From assembly GCA_024762975.1 (NCBI GenBank), contig JANTGJ010000023.1, positions 1 through 33,365 on the forward strand: 33,365 bases of DNA, in the 5' to 3' direction. Positions within the stretch are counted from its first letter, which is position 1, and every line of letters starts with the position of its first letter. A model generated the notes under the pieces. That model ran no database searches. It worked only from the letters and a program-made list of their open reading frames with translations, and was not told where the DNA came from. The translations under genes and the position numbers were made by a program. Below are positions 31,284 to 33,365 of the stretch, in pieces. This DNA comes from Candidatus Krumholzibacteriia bacterium (lineage in GTDB: Bacteria > Krumholzibacteriota > Krumholzibacteriia > LZORAL124-64-63).

Positions 31284-33365
31284 TCAAATACCGATACGTG
31301 TCCAGGTGGAGGAGTCTTCGATCTGATCGGCCCGGAGGTGCCAGCCGTCGGCGCTGAAGCTTTCGAGGAACTGACCGGCGTCCCCGGCTGCCATCGGTTT
31401 GCCGACCAGGTAGCCCTGGATCTGATCGCACTTTTGTTCCTGCAGGAAGGCGAACTGGGCCAGCGTTTCCACACCTTCGGCAATCGTATGGAGGCCCAGT
31501 TGTTTGGCCATGGCGATGATCGCGCGGGCAATCGCGGCACTGTCCGGATCGGTATTGACGTCGGTGATGAAGCTGCGGTCGATCTTGAGCGTATCGAGGG
31601 GAAAAGTCTTCAGGTAGCTCATCGACGAGTAGCCGGTACCGAAGTCGTCAATCGAGATCAGCACACCGAGATCCCGCAGCGCGATGAGCGTCTCGCGGGC
31701 TTCATCCACGTTCTGCATGATGGCACTCTCGGTGATCTCCAGTTCGAGGCGGTCCGGTGCGATGGCATGCTGTAGCAATACATCGCGAGTCAGGCTCAAC
31801 ACATCGGCATTCTGGAATTGACGGCTCGACAGATTCACGCCGACCTTGATGTCCAGCCCCAGGCTTCGGCGCCAGGCGGCGGCCTGCCGGCAGGCCTCCT
31901 GCATCACCCAGGCGCCGATCGGTTCGATCAGACCCGTGTCCTCGGCGACGGGAATGAAAGTCACCGGCGGGATATTGCCCAGGGTCGGGTGGCTCCATCG
32001 CAACAAAGCCTCGACGCCCATCACGCGGCCATCGGTAGCACGGATCTGGGGCTGGTAGTGCAACGCCAATTCGTCGTTGTCCAGGGCCTTCTGCAGTTTG
32101 CCGCCGAGGCTGAGCCGCTCCATCATCTCAGCGCTCATCGTGTGTGTGTAGGACAGGAAGCGATTCCGGCCGATTTGTTTGGCGCGATACATGGCCGTGT
32201 CGGCGTGCTTGAGCAGGGAGTCGAGATCGTCGCCATCGCCCGGGTACTGCGCCAGCCCCATGCTGCCGGTGACATACAGTTCGCTGCCCTCGACCTCAAT
32301 CGGCTCGGCCAGAGCCTCGAGGATCGATGTGGCCAGATCCTCGATCGCATCGTCGGTGTATTGGCCGCGAACCAGCAGTACGAACTCGTCGCCTCCGAGG
32401 CGGGACAGGTCCAGCTGCCAGGAATCCCCTGCCGCGGCGGCAAGCTCGTTCAGGCGCGCACTGAGACGGTCGGCTACCTTGCGCAACAGGTCATCGCCCG
32501 CCCCGTGTCCCAGTGTGTCGTTGATTTTCTTGAACATGTCCAGGTCGACGTACAACAGTGCGACGCGGTCGCCGTGTGCGTTGGCATGGCGCAGGGCACG
32601 CCCCGCCGTTTCCATGAAGTTCTGTCGATTGGGCAATCCGGTCAGGCTGTCGTAGAACGCGAGCTGGCGAATGCGCTCCTCGACGATCTTGCGTTCGGTC
32701 ACATCCTGCATGGTGCCGCTGATGCCGATGATCTGGCCACCCTTGTCGTAGATTCGCTGGATTCGCTGCTGCACAGTGCGCACCACGCCGTCGGCGCGAG
32801 TGATTCGGTGGTCGATGTCGACGACTTCGGTATCATTCAGAAGTGTGCTGACCTTCCTGAACAGGAATTTACGATCGGACGCATGGACATATTTTTCCAT
32901 CTGATCCAGCGGCAGACTGATCGGTTCCTGACCAGCCTGACAGATGCGCACGACTTCGGTCGAGCAGTGAACGATCCGGGTAGCCAGGTCCATTTCCCAG
33001 TTGCCGAGATTTGCTACTCGCTGTGCCCAGGCCAGGCGTTGGCGGCTCTGGTGGAGTGCGGCGAACGCCTGCTGCGCCCGCAAGAGGTAGCGAACCCGGT
33101 GGATCAGCACCTGCCAGTTGAAAGGCTTGGTCAGAAAATCGGTGGCGCCGATCTCGTAGGCCCGATCGATCGACTCATAGTCCTCGAGGCCCGTGACCAG
33201 AACGATGGCTGCATCCGAACCGTTGGGCAGTTTGCGCATCTCGGTGCAGGCTTCGAAACCGTCGCAGACCGGCATCTGGATATCCATCAGGACCAGCAGT
33301 GGATGATGGCGCTCGAAGCACTCGATGGCTTCGATCCCGTTCTCTGCCTCGACGATTTTGCGTCC
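31284..33365 (-). CDS. REC-PAS-GGDEF-EAL cyclic-di-GMP signalling protein (5' end cut by window)
   Basis: At least 693 residues; the frame runs off the window edge, and residues encoded at 33288-33365 continue the receiver domain (RKIVEAENGIEAIECFERHH). Numbered from the edge: receiver domain to about 100 with phospho-acceptor Asp28 in 'LMDIQMP', Thr58 and Lys80 in 'FLTKPF'; a PAS-type domain with PAC ending (about 118-235, 'GISGTMQDVTERK'); a GGDEF domain with intact GGDEF at 324-328 (32382-32396); and an EAL domain with intact EALLRW (EAL codons at 32004-32012), 'DDFGTGYSS', 'LKIDRSF' and 'AEGVE'. Both the cyclase and the phosphodiesterase active sites look complete, so it may make or degrade c-di-GMP depending on phosphorylation or ligand. 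The cognate kinase is not in the window. Confidence 0.93.
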   Translation of the reverse strand, partial: GRKIVEAENGIEAIECFERHHPLLVLMDIQMPVCDGFEACTEMRKLPNGSDAAIVLVTGLEDYESIDRAYEIGATDFLTKPFNWQVLIHRVRYLLRAQQAFAALHQSRQRLAWAQRVANLGNWEMDLATRIVHCSTEVVRICQAGQEPISLPLDQMEKYVHASDRKFLFRKVSTLLNDTEVVDIDHRITRADGVVRTVQQRIQRIYDKGGQIIGISGTMQDVTERKIVEERIRQLAFYDSLTGLPNRQNFMETAGRALRHANAHGDRVALLYVDLDMFKKINDTLGHGAGDDLLRKVADRLSARLNELAAAAGDSWQLDLSRLGGDEFVLLVRGQYTDDAIEDLATSILEALAEPIEVEGSELYVTGSMGLAQYPGDGDDLDSLLKHADTAMYRAKQIGRNRFLSYTHTMSAEMMERLSLGGKLQKALDNDELALHYQPQIRATDGRVMGVEALLRWSHPTLGNIPPVTFIPVAEDTGLIEPIGAWVMQEACRQAAAWRRSLGLDIKVGVNLSSRQFQNADVLSLTRDVLLQHAIAPDRLELEITESAIMQNVDEARETLIALRDLGVLISIDDFGTGYSSMSYLKTFPLDTLKIDRSFITDVNTDPDSAAIARAIIAMAKQLGLHTIAEGVETLAQFAFLQEQKCDQIQGYLVGKPMAAGDAGQFLESFSADGWHLRADQIEDSSTWTRIGI

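Overview
The window is one GC-rich bacterial segment that is almost entirely protein-coding. It comes from a Gram-negative organism: it encodes outer-membrane beta-barrels, many signal peptides and one clear lipoprotein. Two secreted beta-helix proteins end in a 'PNPFNP ... SGAYVVRL ... LLLK' domain of the FlgD/T9SS type A sorting kind. That feature, plus the Calx-beta protein and the nickel system, points to the FCB-like or candidate phyla (Krumholzibacteriota/Eisenbacteria-like) or a related deep lineage. This placement is inference only. No rRNA, tRNA, CRISPR array, transposase or phage gene was seen.

Layout. (1) 1-6164 (+): a tightly packed operon with three alkaline-phosphatase-superfamily phosphohydrolases (the first cut by the window edge, the third a lipoprotein), a 66-residue ribbon-helix-helix-like protein and a YidC/EMC3-like membrane protein. 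The small protein and the third hydrolase share an almost identical C-terminal tail ending in LGYI. (2) 6373-11018 (+): an exported beta-rich protein coupled to an 1181-residue Calx-beta repeat protein, closed by a terminator. (3) 15494-11085 (-): a two-gene operon with an SH3/coiled-coil/outer-membrane-barrel protein and a large exported protein with an Ig-like domain and a Ca-binding-like motif. (4) 20122-15613 (-): a seven-gene nickel operon nikK-nikL-(outer-membrane barrel)-nikM-nikQ-nikO-nikR, with a NikR-type operator (GTGTTAC-N13-GTAACAC) just downstream of a good promoter. (5) 20290-21778: an exported SRPBCC protein facing a YheT-like hydrolase. (6) 21801-25442: two paralogous exported beta-helix proteins flanking a small exported fibronectin-III-like gene on the other strand. 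(7) 25798-26559 (-): exonuclease III. (8) 26831-31208 (+): a NuoE-NuoF-GltD-like flavin/iron-sulfur complex, probably a soluble NAD(P)H/ferredoxin oxidoreductase. (9) 31284-33365 (-): a REC-PAS-GGDEF-EAL protein cut by the window edge.

The most unusual parts are the phosphohydrolase/EMC3-like/RHH cluster with its shared tail, and the NikR-controlled operon with an embedded outer-membrane barrel. In that operon all three exported proteins are predicted to start, after signal-peptide cleavage, with histidine. The three-gene redox complex is the third item of interest: it joins a HydB/NuoF-type subunit to a glutamate-synthase-beta-like subunit with no hydrogenase or formate dehydrogenase subunit nearby.
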